Assembly: GCF_011752625.1 (NCBI RefSeq)
Contig: NZ_VWXD01000001.1
Coordinates: 496,001-560,000 of the forward strand
DNA from: Candidatus Pantoea formicae
GTDB taxonomy: Bacteria > Pseudomonadota > Gammaproteobacteria > Enterobacterales > Enterobacteriaceae
Length of the DNA: 64,000 bases
Direction: 5' to 3'
The number at the start of each line of letters is the position of its first letter. Position 1 is the stretch's first letter. Positions 1 through 8,375 of the stretch are shown one piece after another. The notes below the pieces were generated by a model. It worked only from the letters and a program-made list of their open reading frames with translations. It ran no database searches and was not told the origin of the DNA. A program made the position numbers and the translations under genes.

Positions 1-1200
1 CTGGAAGATTACTACTATCAGGCCGAAGTGATTGCGGGGGTAGGCGGCTCACCCGACAATGGCTCACCGCGCAGTAAACCCTATCCGATGGAACGCGTGC
101 CAGCCTCCTGGCTGCAACAGCGTGTGACGGCCCGCCTTGCGCCTGACTTTACCGTTCTGGATGACAGTACCGGTCGTAATAGCCACAGCTATGACGGTCG
201 TCCTGCATGCTGCGGCAATAACAACTGTATGCCGCTTTGTCCGATTGATGCGCAATACCATGGTGGTATTGCGGCACAGCAGGCAGAGAACAGTGGCGTG
301 AAAGTGATTACTGAAGCGGTGGTGTATCAACTCGAGCACGATGCTAAAGGCAATATCGTGGCGGCTAATTATTATGACTGGAACAAAGTCAGCCACCGTG
401 TGACGGCAGAAACCTTTGTGCTGGCAGCTAACGCAATTGAAACACCGAAACTGCTGTTAATGTCGGTCAGTGACAAGTTCCCTAACGGCATTGCGAATGC
501 ACATGACAATGTGGGGCGTAACCTGTGCGATCACCCGGCGATTGGCGTCACCTTTGATGTCGATGAAGAGATCTGGCCAGGCCGTGGTCCTGTTAGCCCG
601 TGCTCAATCGGTCAATTCCGTGACGGCGAATTCCGTAGTGAACATGCCCCATTCCGCATCGATATTTCTAACGCGTCTCAAGTCGCTGCTGTGACTAAAG
701 AAGTGCTGGCTGAAGGTTTATTCGGCAAGAAGTTGGAAGAAGAGATTCGCTTCCGTGCTGCCCGACGACTCAGCATCAAGAATGCGCTGGAACAGTTACC
801 CGATCCGAACAACCGTGTGACGTTAAGCAGCAACAAAGATGAGCTGGGCTTGCCAACACCTTCGTTGTATTGGGACGTCAGCGATTACGTCACCAAAGGC
901 ACCGAAAAAACGCGTGAATGCTATGACGCGATTGCGGCCAAACTCGGCGCAACCAACATCAAGCACAGCAAAACCGGCAAGTTCTCTAATCGTCAGCACA
1001 TCACCGGCACGCTCTCTATGGGCCTCGACCCGGCGACCAGTGTGACTGATGCATGGGGGCGCGCACATGATCATCAGAACCTGTTTATGGTTGGCACCGG
1101 TGTGATGCCAACAGTGGGCACCTGTAACGTCACGCTCACGGCAATGGCGCTGGCTCTTCGTACCGCCGACAAAATCCTGCAGGAGACGCAACATGGCTAA
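1..1200 (+). CDS. Gluconate 2-dehydrogenase flavoprotein (GMC oxidoreductase), 5'-truncated
   Basis: The reading frame is open from base 1, so the start and the N-terminal FAD-binding motif lie outside the window; 399 residues remain. What is visible fits the large subunit of membrane-bound gluconate (or 2-ketogluconate) dehydrogenases: a Cys-rich stretch CCGNNNCMPLCP and a C-terminal GMC signature (RQHITGT, then GTGVMPTVGTCNVTLT). Such subunits oxidise the sugar acid in the periplasm and pass electrons to a cytochrome c subunit. The stop overlaps the start of that cytochrome gene by 8 bases (ATGGCTAA), so the two are translationally coupled. The small third subunit would be expected upstream. 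The exact substrate cannot be read from sequence. Confidence 0.9.
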   Translation: MEDYYYQAEVIAGVGGSPDNGSPRSKPYPMERVPASWLQQRVTARLAPDFTVLDDSTGRNSHSYDGRPACCGNNNCMPLCPIDAQYHGGIAAQQAENSGVKVITEAVVYQLEHDAKGNIVAANYYDWNKVSHRVTAETFVLAANAIETPKLLLMSVSDKFPNGIANAHDNVGRNLCDHPAIGVTFDVDEEIWPGRGPVSPCSIGQFRDGEFRSEHAPFRIDISNASQVAAVTKEVLAEGLFGKKLEEEIRFRAARRLSIKNALEQLPDPNNRVTLSSNKDELGLPTPSLYWDVSDYVTKGTEKTRECYDAIAAKLGATNIKHSKTGKFSNRQHITGTLSMGLDPATSVTDAWGRAHDHQNLFMVGTGVMPTVGTCNVTLTAMALALRTADKILQETQHG

Positions 1201-2518
1201 GCACTGGAAAGCCCTGCTTGCAGCAGGCACGTTGGCGTTGGCTGTTTCACAAGCGCATGCAGCGGATGAGCAATTGATTAAGCGCGGGGAGTATCTGGCG
1301 ATTGCCGGTGACTGCGGCGCGTGTCACACCGAAGAGGGTAAAGCGCCTTTCAGTGGCGGCCACGCGATTGCCAGCCCGTTGGGCACGATCTTCAGTACCA
1401 ATATCACCCCCTCGAAAACGGCGGGGATCGGCCAATACAGCGAGCAGCAGTTTGCCGATGCGTTGCGCAAAGGGGTTCGCGGTGATGGCAGCCAGCTTTA
1501 TCCGGCGATGCCGTATACCGCTTACGCGAAGCTAACCGATGAGGATGTCGCTGCATTGTATGCCTACTTTATGCAGGGTGTGCAGCCGGTAGATATTCAG
1601 CCAGAGAAAACGGCATTGCCGTTCCCCTTCAATCTGCGTTTCAGCATGGCAGCCTGGAATCTGTTGTTTATGGATAGTAAGCCCTTCCAGCCGGACGAGA
1701 AGCAGTCAGAAGAGTGGAATCGTGGTGCCTATTTGGTACAGGGGTTAACCCACTGCAGCACGTGCCACACACCACGTAATTTCTTGATGGCGGAACAGCA
1801 GGACAAAAACTTGCAGGGCGCGTCACTCGGTACTTGGTTTGCACCTGATATCACAGCTGCAACCTTGCAGGGCAAACCGCATTGGACACGTGAAATGTTG
1901 GCGCAGTATCTTGCGACTGGCCACGCCAGCAACGGGGCAACGGCGGGCGGCCCGATGCTGGAAGCGATCGATAAGAGCTTCTCGCGTATGACGCCAGAGG
2001 ACCGCCAGGCTATTGCGACTTATTTGTTACCTCAGGATAGCGCCACTGCTGAACCTGCGCAGGCCAATCGTTGGACGCCGGTAAGAGGTGACGATACGCC
2101 GCAGGCCGTGTTAAGCGAAGGCGCACAGATTTATCGCAATAACTGTGCATCTTGCCATAACCTGACAGGCGAGGGGCTGAATGGACTACCGGCACTGCAA
2201 AATCATCCGGTGTTGAATAAGCCCAATGCAGACAATGTGGCGATGGCAGTCCTGCAAGGTGTTTGGCCTGAAAAGGGGCAAGGGATGATTGGCTTTGCCG
2301 GTCAACTCAACGACCACCAAATCGCTACGCTGACTAACTATGTGATGCAAGATATCGGGCACAGCAAGGTACAGATCAGCGAGGAGAGGGTGAAATCGCT
2401 ACGTGCTGGTGGTGATGCTTCGCCGCTGATGCTGGTGTCGCGCATCGGCATGGCCGCTGCCGGGATCATCGTGGTGCTGGTGCTGTTCTGGCTAGGTTTC
2501 AGAAGGAAGGCCAAATAG
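1193..2518 (+). CDS. Gluconate 2-dehydrogenase cytochrome c subunit (three haems)
   Basis: A 441-residue protein with an N-terminal signal peptide ending near AHA-ADE, three CxxCH haem sites (CGACH, CSTCH, CASCH) and a C-terminal hydrophobic anchor followed by basic residues (FRRKAK). This architecture and length are those of the membrane cytochrome subunit of FAD-dependent alcohol, gluconate and 2-ketogluconate dehydrogenases. It takes electrons from the flavoprotein encoded just upstream and passes them to ubiquinone in the inner membrane. The start overlaps the upstream stop by 8 bases, which supports one operon. It is the last gene of that operon; the next gene follows after 74 bases. Confidence 0.93.
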   Translation: MAKHWKALLAAGTLALAVSQAHAADEQLIKRGEYLAIAGDCGACHTEEGKAPFSGGHAIASPLGTIFSTNITPSKTAGIGQYSEQQFADALRKGVRGDGSQLYPAMPYTAYAKLTDEDVAALYAYFMQGVQPVDIQPEKTALPFPFNLRFSMAAWNLLFMDSKPFQPDEKQSEEWNRGAYLVQGLTHCSTCHTPRNFLMAEQQDKNLQGASLGTWFAPDITAATLQGKPHWTREMLAQYLATGHASNGATAGGPMLEAIDKSFSRMTPEDRQAIATYLLPQDSATAEPAQANRWTPVRGDDTPQAVLSEGAQIYRNNCASCHNLTGEGLNGLPALQNHPVLNKPNADNVAMAVLQGVWPEKGQGMIGFAGQLNDHQIATLTNYVMQDIGHSKVQISEERVKSLRAGGDASPLMLVSRIGMAAAGIIVVLVLFWLGFRRKAK

Positions 2519-2549
2519 TCAGCGGTTTGTCCTATGCCAAATAGTCAGC
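2510..2549. repeat. Short direct repeat at the end of the cytochrome gene
   Basis: The 14-mer GCCAAATAGTCAGC occurs at 2510-2523, spanning the cytochrome stop codon, and again at 2536-2549. The offset is 26 bases. It looks like a small local duplication of the gene end. Confidence 0.7.
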
Positions 2550-2592
2550 TGTTGTTAAGATGCGCTTTTACGTTATCTAACAGGAGCTGGCT

Positions 2593-3486
2593 ATGTTTTC
2601 AGGTCTTAGTGCCTTTCCGCTGACCCCGGTCAATGCGACAGGCATTGATGAAAAATCCTTTCTCTCGCTTCTCGCGCGTCTAACAACGGCGAAAGTCGAT
2701 TCGCTGGGCGTGCTGGGTTCAACCGGTAGCTACGCCTACTTTACCCGCGAACAACGTCAGCGCGTGGCGAGCCTGGCGGTTCAACACGCGGATGGCATTC
2801 CGGTTATGGTCAGTATTGGCGCAACCAGCACGGATGAGGTGTTGCGACTGGCGGAAGATGCGCAGCATGCAGGCGTAAGCGCTTTGTTATTACCTGCGGT
2901 TTCCTACCAAAAGCTCACTGAAGAAGAAGTGTTTGGCTTCTATACCGAGGTAGCGCGGAATGTTTCGCTGCCCATCTGTGTTTATGATAATCCAGGCACC
3001 ACGCATACCGACTTTTCGAACCCGCTCTACGCACGGATAGCCGCGCTTTCCAACATTGCTTCAATCAAAATCCCCGGAGTGCCTGATGAGATAGCTAGCG
3101 CAAAGCAGCGCGTGAACACCTTGCGTGCGCATCTACCGGACCATATCCGTATTGGCGTGAGCGGTGATGCCGCGGCGGGCAATGGTTTGATGGCTGGCTG
3201 TGACGTTTGGTTTTCCGTCTGCGGCGGCTTGTTTCCCAACACGGCATTATTGTTCACGCAAGCTGCGCAGGCAGGCGATTTTGCCACCGTGGCAGCGCAG
3301 TCCCGTCGCCTTGAGCCGCTCTGGGCGCTGTTCCGGCAACATGGTGGCAGCATCCGTGTGATGTCGGCTGCGGCAGCGATCCTCGGCTTGGCTGATGAGA
3401 ACAATTTGCCCAGACCACTGCGTGCTTTATCCAGTGAAGAGCAACGTGAAGTGCGGCAGGTAATTGAAACGCTTGAGTTATCCTGA
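2593..3486 (+). CDS. Dihydrodipicolinate synthase / N-acetylneuraminate lyase family aldolase
   Basis: 297 residues, the usual length for the DapA/NAL family of TIM-barrel class I aldolases. Visible family features are the pyruvate-binding GSTGSYAY loop near residue 43, the YDNPGTT segment that carries the catalytic Tyr, and IKIPG with the likely Schiff-base lysine. The enzyme probably condenses or cleaves pyruvate with an aldehyde or deoxy-sugar acid. It is unlikely to be housekeeping DapA, because it lies after a gluconate dehydrogenase operon among sugar genes. A keto-sugar-acid aldolase or dehydratase role (KdgD-like) is possible but not shown. The start has a good ribosome site, AGGAG, eight bases upstream. 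Confidence 0.82.
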   Translation: MFSGLSAFPLTPVNATGIDEKSFLSLLARLTTAKVDSLGVLGSTGSYAYFTREQRQRVASLAVQHADGIPVMVSIGATSTDEVLRLAEDAQHAGVSALLLPAVSYQKLTEEEVFGFYTEVARNVSLPICVYDNPGTTHTDFSNPLYARIAALSNIASIKIPGVPDEIASAKQRVNTLRAHLPDHIRIGVSGDAAAGNGLMAGCDVWFSVCGGLFPNTALLFTQAAQAGDFATVAAQSRRLEPLWALFRQHGGSIRVMSAAAAILGLADENNLPRPLRALSSEEQREVRQVIETLELS

Positions 3487-3491
3487 TTTTA

Positions 3492-3532
3492 TTAACTATT
3501 AGTGCGATCATAATAATCGCACTAATAGTTAA
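3492..3532. promoter_or_regulatory. Large palindrome upstream of DUF1471 gene, copy 1
   Basis: Two perfect 17-base inverted arms (left TTAACTATTAGTGCGAT) flank a 7-base centre. It starts 6 bases after the aldolase stop and ends 81 bases before the DUF1471 start. A similar element precedes three other DUF1471 genes here. There is no T-run after it and a promoter-like stretch follows, so an operator is more likely than a terminator, though read-through termination of the aldolase gene cannot be excluded. Confidence 0.7.
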
Positions 3533-3569
3533 GATGTAAATAGTTAGCTTGGTTATTATCACCTCCATC

Positions 3570-3586
3570 GAAGGCATACAGCCTTC
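3570..3586 (+). promoter_or_regulatory. 5'-UTR hairpin of DUF1471 gene, copy 1
   Basis: GAAGGC-ATACA-GCCTTC, a perfect 6-bp stem with a 5-base loop, lies 28 bases before the start codon and downstream of the -10-like TTATTAT. The same position in the paralogous leaders also holds a stem-loop. Confidence 0.6.
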
Positions 3587-3613
3587 TCATCAAACAAACC
3601 AAGGAATATGACC

Positions 3614-3829
3614 ATGAAAACTATTAAAGCTATGTCGATCGCCGCTGTTGCCGCTCTTTCACTGATGTCTGCTGCCACCTTTGCGCAAACTGTGACCGCG
3701 ACTTCACTGACTCTGGATGGTGCAGAAGCGAAAATCGCAGCACAGGCTCATCAGCAAAACGAACAATACAAAATTGTTGAAGCCAGCAACGGTAACGTCG
3801 TGCATATGACCGCAGAACTGTACAAATAA
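3614..3829 (+). CDS. Small exported DUF1471 (YdgH/BhsA/McbA family) protein, copy 1
   Basis: 71 residues: a signal peptide ending at AATFA-QT, then one short DUF1471 domain with the family ending VHMTAELYK (compare GTAVIYK of E. coli BhsA). Family members are periplasmic or outer-surface stress peptides that affect biofilm, permeability and acid or oxidant responses. I chose the ATG at 3614, not the ATG at 3608, because AAGGA at 3601-3605 is correctly spaced only for 3614. It is the most diverged of the upstream copies (Thr, Asn and His replacements in the mature part), so it is probably an older duplicate. A terminator hairpin follows at 3857. Confidence 0.88.
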   Translation: MKTIKAMSIAAVAALSLMSAATFAQTVTATSLTLDGAEAKIAAQAHQQNEQYKIVEASNGNVVHMTAELYK

Positions 3830-3856
3830 TATCGGATGGTTGCACAGGGAAGTGCC

Positions 3857-3888
3857 GGAAAAGGCCGCCTTACGGGGCGGCTTTTTCC
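3857..3888 (+). terminator. Rho-independent terminator after DUF1471 copy 1
   Basis: GGAAAAGGCCGCC-loop-GGGCGGCTTTTTCC is a strong stem with A-tract and T-tract flanks. It ends transcription of the small gene. Confidence 0.85.
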
Positions 3889-3920
3889 GTCTTAACACTC
3901 TCCGCAAAAGGGGCAGTCCC

Positions 3921-4070
3921 ATGAAACAGAATCATCAAGATATTGATCAGCAAGCCAGCGCATTTGTCGATGCGTTAAGGGCGCAACGCCATGCCCATAT
4001 GCCGATTATGCGTTTCCATCAGTGGCCGCACTTTATCTCAACGGTTAAATCGCTGATGGCAAAATCCTGA
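3921..4070 (+). CDS. Small hypothetical protein, 49 residues
   Basis: A short frame starting at an ATG with AGGGGCAG just upstream, encoding a His- and Gln-rich soluble peptide (starts MKQNHQDIDQQ, ends SLMAKS). It lies between a terminator and the converging AraC gene. I do not recognise a family. The ribosome-binding site and placement make it plausible, but a peptide this short could be chance. Confidence 0.45.
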   Translation: MKQNHQDIDQQASAFVDALRAQRHAHMPIMRFHQWPHFISTVKSLMAKS

Positions 4071-4087
4071 CTGCGGCGTCGATGATG

Positions 4088-4927
4088 TTAAAGCTCTATA
4101 CAGTCGCTGTTTGGAGGATAACGTTTTCGCCATTCTGTCGGTGGTAAATCAAAATGTTGTTTGAAAGCGCGAGAGAAATGGAGTTGATCGTTGTAGCCAA
4201 CCGAATAGGCAATCACTTTGATGGGCAATGATGCATCTTGCAGTAACGTTTTCGCCATGTTCATACGCGTACGCAATAAATACTGTTTAGGCCCTACACC
4301 CAACGCTTTTTGAAACATTCGACTCAAATAACTTCGGTCAATTCGGCAATGGTTCGCAATATCACTGACCCCGATTGAGTTTTGATAGTTGCGTTCGATA
4401 AAGGCAATGGCATGATCCAGCTGCTTATTATCATTGCTGGTGGGGACAGCACTATTTTTCCCGCCACTGATTAATGCATCGAATAATAAACAGGTTAATC
4501 CAGCCAGTTTGATCGGACGATCGGCGTCTTCAGCAATCAATAATTTCCATAGCTCCTCCAGCGCCTGATGACCTCGTGGTAATGCTGCCGTCCAAACGGG
4601 GGTCTCTCGGTTAAGCCCACAAAGCTCAAAGGTGCGCTGCGCTATCAATCCATCTACCTCTAGCCACATATACTCCCAGGGGATTTTCTTATCGGCAGAG
4701 TAGGTGGTTATCTGATGCGGGAAGATTAAAAAAGCTTCCCCGGCTGAAACATCCCAATGTCCCTGTTCAGAAAGTAAACTCCCTTTACCAGCCAGAACAT
4801 AGTGCAATAAATAATGTTGGCGTACTGCGGGGCCGAAAGTATGAGCGGGTACACAAGCCTCGTGGCCAAACTGATAAATATTCAAACCAAAATGCAACAT
4901 ATGTTCAGGCAGTAAATATTTTTCCAT
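4088..4927 (-). CDS. AraC-family regulator, MsmR/RafR-like, of the melibiose locus
   Basis: 279 residues. The N-terminal half is an AraC-type cupin sensor (HYLLHYVLAGKGSL, then FLIFPHQITTYSAD). The C-terminal half has two helix-turn-helix motifs (GVSDIANHCRIDRSYLSRMF and PIKVIAYSVGYNDQLHFSRAFKQ). It is divergent from melA-melB, so it very likely activates them in response to an alpha-galactoside. The sensor half resembles the MsmR/RafR regulators of multiple-sugar and raffinose operons more than E. coli MelR, so the locus may be recombined relative to E. coli. No strong ribosome site is seen before the start. Confidence 0.85.
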   Translation of the reverse strand: MEKYLLPEHMLHFGLNIYQFGHEACVPAHTFGPAVRQHYLLHYVLAGKGSLLSEQGHWDVSAGEAFLIFPHQITTYSADKKIPWEYMWLEVDGLIAQRTFELCGLNRETPVWTAALPRGHQALEELWKLLIAEDADRPIKLAGLTCLLFDALISGGKNSAVPTSNDNKQLDHAIAFIERNYQNSIGVSDIANHCRIDRSYLSRMFQKALGVGPKQYLLRTRMNMAKTLLQDASLPIKVIAYSVGYNDQLHFSRAFKQHFDLPPTEWRKRYPPNSDCIEL

Positions 4928-5146
4928 ATCTAATCATTAATGAAAGGGGGTTTTTAAACTTTCTATCACACATTCTTAGCGGCTAGCACGCCGATTTACC
5001 TGATAAAAAGCAATGTGAGATATTCATCACACTTCCTTATTGGCAATCCCATTCTGCTATAAGGATGTCACATTTATACATATCACTTCTCCTGATCGTT
5101 GTTTATGTTTTATCGACACAGTCGTGCTGGAATATAAGGTGAAAAA
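4928..5146. promoter_or_regulatory. Divergent control region between AraC regulator and melA
   Basis: 219 bases holding both promoters. It contains TCACA/TGTGA elements: TGTGA on the minus strand near 4960-4970, and TGTGA-N8-TCACA at about 5012-5029. The second has an 8-base spacer instead of the 6 usual for CRP, so CRP binding is only a weak inference. I could not define the AraC-type operator repeats with confidence. Confidence 0.45.
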
Positions 5147-6451
5147 ATGAAAATAACGTTCATTGGAGCGGGGAGTACTGTTTTTGCCAAAAATGTGCTC
5201 GGTGATGTGCTGGCTGCTGCTCATATCGCTGATGCTGAGATTGCGCTGTATGATATTGATGCTCAGCGACTCGATGAGTCTTACAAAATGCTGACAAACA
5301 TTAATGCCAATATTAACCAAAACCGCGCACGCATTCATCAATATGCGGGTGTTGAATTAAGACGTGAGGCATTAAAACAAGCAGACTTTGTGATCAATGC
5401 CATTCAGGTGGGGGGATATCAGCCCAGCACGATGATTGATTTTGATATTCCAAAAAAATACGGTTTGCGCCAGACCATTGCGGATACTTTGGGCGTCGGT
5501 GGGCTTTTTCGCGCCTTACGCACCTTACCCGTTATGTTTGATCTAGCGCGAGACATGGAAGAGGTTTGCCCAGATGCGTGGTTGCTCAATTATACCAATC
5601 CCATGGCATCATTGACGGGCGCAATGCTCAGATATACCGGCATTAAAACGGTAGGATTATGCCACAGCGTGCAAGTTTGCGCAGAAACGTTGTTAAAGAG
5701 CGTTGATATGCCAACTGACAATGTGGTGTTCAATATTGCCGGCATCAATCATATGGCATGGTTATTAGATATTCGACGCAATGGTGTGGATCTCTATCCT
5801 GAGATTCGACGCCGTTCACTGGCGTTGACAGAGCAACATGATGATAGGGTGCGACATGAGATCATGCATAAATTCGGCTATTACGTCACTGAGTCCTCCG
5901 AGCACAATGCGGAATACATGCCTTACTGGATCAAGCGAAATTATCCGGAATTAATTGAGCAGTTTAATATTCCGCTCGATGAGTATCCGCGTCGCTGCAT
6001 TGAGCAGATTGAACGCTGGCATATGCAACGTGAGCAATTAACCCAAAATGAAAATCTCACCCATACCCGCAGCCTGGAATATGCGTCTTATATCATTGAA
6101 AGCATGATGCTTGATAAACCCTATAAGATTGGTGGTAACGTTCTTAACAACGGCTTAATCACTAATTTACCCCGTGAGGCCTGCGTAGAAGTGCCTTGTC
6201 TGGTAGATGCTCAAGGCATTACTCCCTGCTACGTTGGTAATCTTCCGCCACAGTGCGCGGCGCTGAATCGCACTAATATCAATACGCAACTCCTGACCAT
6301 CGAAGCGGCGGTCACCGGCAAGAAAGAGCACATTTATCATGCGGCTCTGCTCGATCCTCATACCTCTGCGGAGCTCTCCATCGACGATACGATACGTCTG
6401 TGTGACGAACTGATTGCGGCACATGGCGACTGGTTGCCTTCATATCACTGA
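5147..6451 (+). CDS. melA: Alpha-galactosidase, glycoside hydrolase family 4
   Basis: 434 residues. It has the GH4 N-terminal NAD-binding motif (KITFIGAGSTVFAKN), the INAIQVGG segment, the metal-binding LCHSVQ and the NIAGINHMAW catalytic region. GH4 enzymes need NAD+ and Mn2+ and cleave alpha-galactosides by a redox-elimination mechanism. Immediate linkage to a MelB-type permease makes melibiose (or raffinose-like sugars) the likely substrate, cleaved in the cytoplasm to galactose and glucose. The ATG at 5147 follows AAGGTG at a good distance. It is divergent from the AraC gene and cotranscribed with melB. Confidence 0.93.
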   Translation: MKITFIGAGSTVFAKNVLGDVLAAAHIADAEIALYDIDAQRLDESYKMLTNINANINQNRARIHQYAGVELRREALKQADFVINAIQVGGYQPSTMIDFDIPKKYGLRQTIADTLGVGGLFRALRTLPVMFDLARDMEEVCPDAWLLNYTNPMASLTGAMLRYTGIKTVGLCHSVQVCAETLLKSVDMPTDNVVFNIAGINHMAWLLDIRRNGVDLYPEIRRRSLALTEQHDDRVRHEIMHKFGYYVTESSEHNAEYMPYWIKRNYPELIEQFNIPLDEYPRRCIEQIERWHMQREQLTQNENLTHTRSLEYASYIIESMMLDKPYKIGGNVLNNGLITNLPREACVEVPCLVDAQGITPCYVGNLPPQCAALNRTNINTQLLTIEAAVTGKKEHIYHAALLDPHTSAELSIDDTIRLCDELIAAHGDWLPSYH

Positions 6452-6485
6452 TATTCAGAGAATTTCTGCTAAATTACCTGTGCGT

Positions 6486-6519
6486 GGAGGCAACTGCTTC
6501 ATGGCTGTCGGTTGCCACC
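6486..6519 (+). promoter_or_regulatory. Intercistronic hairpin between melA and melB
   Basis: GGAGGCAAC and GTTGCCACC form an imperfect stem (one A-A mismatch, 16-base loop) just upstream of the melB ribosome site AAGGAGGAG at 6525. There is no T-run, so it more likely tunes mRNA stability or relative expression than ends transcription. Confidence 0.5.
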
Positions 6520-6541
6520 CGTTCAAGGAGGAGAGTCAATC

Positions 6542-7969
6542 ATGAGTGTGTCGCTAAAGACCAAAATCAGCTATGGCCTGGGGGCGTTCGGCAAGGATTT
6601 CGCCATAGGCATCATCTACATGTATCTGATGTTTTACTACACCGATGTGGCCGGTATTTCGATGGGCATGGTCGCCACGTTATTTCTGGTGGCACGATTT
6701 CTCGATGCGTTAGCCGATCCTGTTATGGGATGGATCGTCGAACGCACCCGGTCCCGTTGGGGCAAATTTAAACCCTGGATTTTGCTGGGTACGTTAGTGA
6801 ACTCAGTGATGTTGATTGCCGTGTTTCATGCTCATCATTTTCAGGGTACCGGCCAAATTGTGTGGATCTGGATAACCTATCTGCTGTGGGGATTTACCTA
6901 CACCATCATGGATGTGCCATTCTGGTCACTGGTACCTTGCATTACGCTGGATAAACGTGAGCGAGAAGCATTGATTCCCTGGCCGCGATTTTTTGCCAGT
7001 TGTGCAGGCTATCTCACGGGGGTGATTGGATTACCCGCCATCCGCTGGTTAGGTGGCGGCAACCAAGGTGAGGGCTTTCTCTACTTCACTTACATCATCG
7101 TGTTTTTCTTCATCCTTTCTACCTTGGTGACGCTGCTGAATGTGCATGAGAGGTACTCCTCATCGCAAACAACAGCAAAAAGCGAACAACACAGTCTCGG
7201 CACCGTGCTCAGTATGATCACCCGCAATCGACCATTATTTGTATTGTTAATCATGGCATTGGCGTGGAACCTGGCTTATAGCATCATCACAGCATTCGCC
7301 GTGTATTACTTTAAATATGTTTTTGGACGCGAAGACCTTTTCCCGTGGTATATGGCATTTGCCGGTGTGGCTAACCTCATCACCATTGTGTTGTTCCCAC
7401 GCTTAGTGCGCATTTTCTCCCGTCGGGTATTGTGGCTCAGCGCGTCGGTGCTGCCGGTGCTGAGCTGCTTTATGCTGTTCGCGATTGCTGTTTGGGCGCC
7501 GCAAGGCGCAGTGCTTATCTCACTGTCTGGTGTATTGGTGAATATTGGGAATGCACTCTTCTGGGTAATGCTAGTGATTATGGTGGCGGACACCGTGGAC
7601 TACGGTGATTACGCGCTGGGTGTCCGCATTGAGAGCATTGCCTATTCTGTCCAAACCATGGTGGTGAAAGCAGGAGCTGCTTTTGCCGGGCTGTTTATCG
7701 GAATGGTGCTTAGCCTGATTGGCTATGTGCCAAATATGCAGCAAAGTGCATCAACCCTCTTAGGTATGCAGGCGATTATGGTAGGCGCGCCGTTACTCTT
7801 TTTCGCTATCACCGTGGGCGTTTATCTGCGCTATTACGCGTTGGATGGGCATTTATTGGATCAGGTGCAGCAGTGGTTACAAAATAAGTATGGTGCGCGA
7901 CATGCAGCTGAGGCCACGCCTGAAGCAGAAGGCACCTTGCCTGCTCAGCAGGTCCGTAGTCCGATCTGA
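6542..7969 (+). CDS. melB: Melibiose:cation symporter (GPH family)
   Basis: 475 residues with about 12 membrane segments. It matches MelB closely at the N-terminus ([25 protein letters not shown] with the cation-site Asp residues, [12 protein letters not shown]) and in [14 protein letters not shown]. It imports melibiose with Na+, Li+ or H+ across the inner membrane for melA. I place the start at 6542 because AAGGAGGAG lies eight bases upstream; an earlier in-frame TTG at 6512 has no such site. The C-terminal tail is extended and rich in Ala and Glu. Confidence 0.95.
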   Translation: MSVSLKTKISYGLGAFGKDFAIGIIYMYLMFYYTDVAGISMGMVATLFLVARFLDALADPVMGWIVERTRSRWGKFKPWILLGTLVNSVMLIAVFHAHHFQGTGQIVWIWITYLLWGFTYTIMDVPFWSLVPCITLDKREREALIPWPRFFASCAGYLTGVIGLPAIRWLGGGNQGEGFLYFTYIIVFFFILSTLVTLLNVHERYSSSQTTAKSEQHSLGTVLSMITRNRPLFVLLIMALAWNLAYSIITAFAVYYFKYVFGREDLFPWYMAFAGVANLITIVLFPRLVRIFSRRVLWLSASVLPVLSCFMLFAIAVWAPQGAVLISLSGVLVNIGNALFWVMLVIMVADTVDYGDYALGVRIESIAYSVQTMVVKAGAAFAGLFIGMVLSLIGYVPNMQQSASTLLGMQAIMVGAPLLFFAITVGVYLRYYALDGHLLDQVQQWLQNKYGARHAAEATPEAEGTLPAQQVRSPI

Positions 7970-7984
7970 TCCATAACCAAAAAT

Positions 7985-8019
7985 ACTATTAGTGCGATCA
8001 TGATGATCGCACTAATAGT
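7985..8019. promoter_or_regulatory. Perfect 35-bp palindrome upstream of DUF1471 copy 2
   Basis: Two perfect 17-base arms (right arm ATGATCGCACTAATAGT) around one central G. It ends 82 bases before the start of the small gene and is followed by a promoter-like region with a TATTATTAT -10 at 8044-8052. It is the best-preserved of four related palindromes. Confidence 0.75.
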
Positions 8020-8058
8020 TAATAATGAAATGGTAAACTAGGGTATTATTATCCTCAT

Positions 8059-8077
8059 TGAAGGCACACAGCCTTCA
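8059..8077 (+). promoter_or_regulatory. 5'-UTR hairpin of DUF1471 copy 2
   Basis: TGAAGGC-ACACA-GCCTTCA forms a perfect 7-bp stem 24 bases before the start codon. It is equivalent in position to the hairpin of copy 1. Confidence 0.6.
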
Positions 8078-8101
8078 CACACAACCCAAAGGAATAAGAC
8101 C

Positions 8102-8317
8102 ATGAAAACCATTAAAACACTGACCATCGCCGCTGCTGCCGCTCTTTCACTGATGTCTGCTGCCAGCTTTGCCCAGAGCATCTCCGTTGAGTCTTCAACG
8201 CTGGACGGTGCAGAAGCGAAAGTAGCCGCAGTAGCTCAGCAGCAGGGCGCACAGTACAAAATCACTGAAGCGAACACCAATAACCGTGTGCACATGACGG
8301 CAGAACTGTACAAATAA
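8102..8317 (+). CDS. Small exported DUF1471 protein, copy 2
   Basis: 71 residues with a signal peptide ending at ASFA-QS and a single DUF1471 domain ending RVHMTAELYK. The protein is identical to those encoded at 17135 and 18110; the genes differ by only a few silent bases, and leader and terminator are also shared. The ribosome site AAGGA lies eight bases before the ATG. Its probable role is as a periplasmic stress or surface peptide like BhsA/McbA, with high expression suggested by the strong promoter and terminator. The identity points to recent duplication or gene conversion. Confidence 0.9.
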   Translation: MKTIKTLTIAAAAALSLMSAASFAQSISVESSTLDGAEAKVAAVAQQQGAQYKITEANTNNRVHMTAELYK

Positions 8318-8338
8318 TTTCAGTTTCTGCTTCAGCGT

Positions 8339-8361
8339 TAAGGCCGCCTCCGGGCGGCTTT
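8339..8361 (+). terminator. Terminator of DUF1471 copy 2
   Basis: GCCGCC-TCCG-GGCGGC-TTT at 8343-8361. The identical structure follows the copies at 17135 and 18110. Confidence 0.75.
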
Positions 8362-8375
8362 GCTGTTTCTGAAAC

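Noticed and set aside
5012..5029. CRP site in the melA control region
   Set aside because: TGTGA and TCACA are separated by 8 bases, not the required 6. Kept only as a weak remark in the region entry.
7985..8019. Palindromes before the DUF1471 genes as simple terminators of the upstream genes
   Set aside because: No T-run, fixed spacing to the downstream promoter in four places, and the same element also follows unrelated intergenic sequence at 17997.
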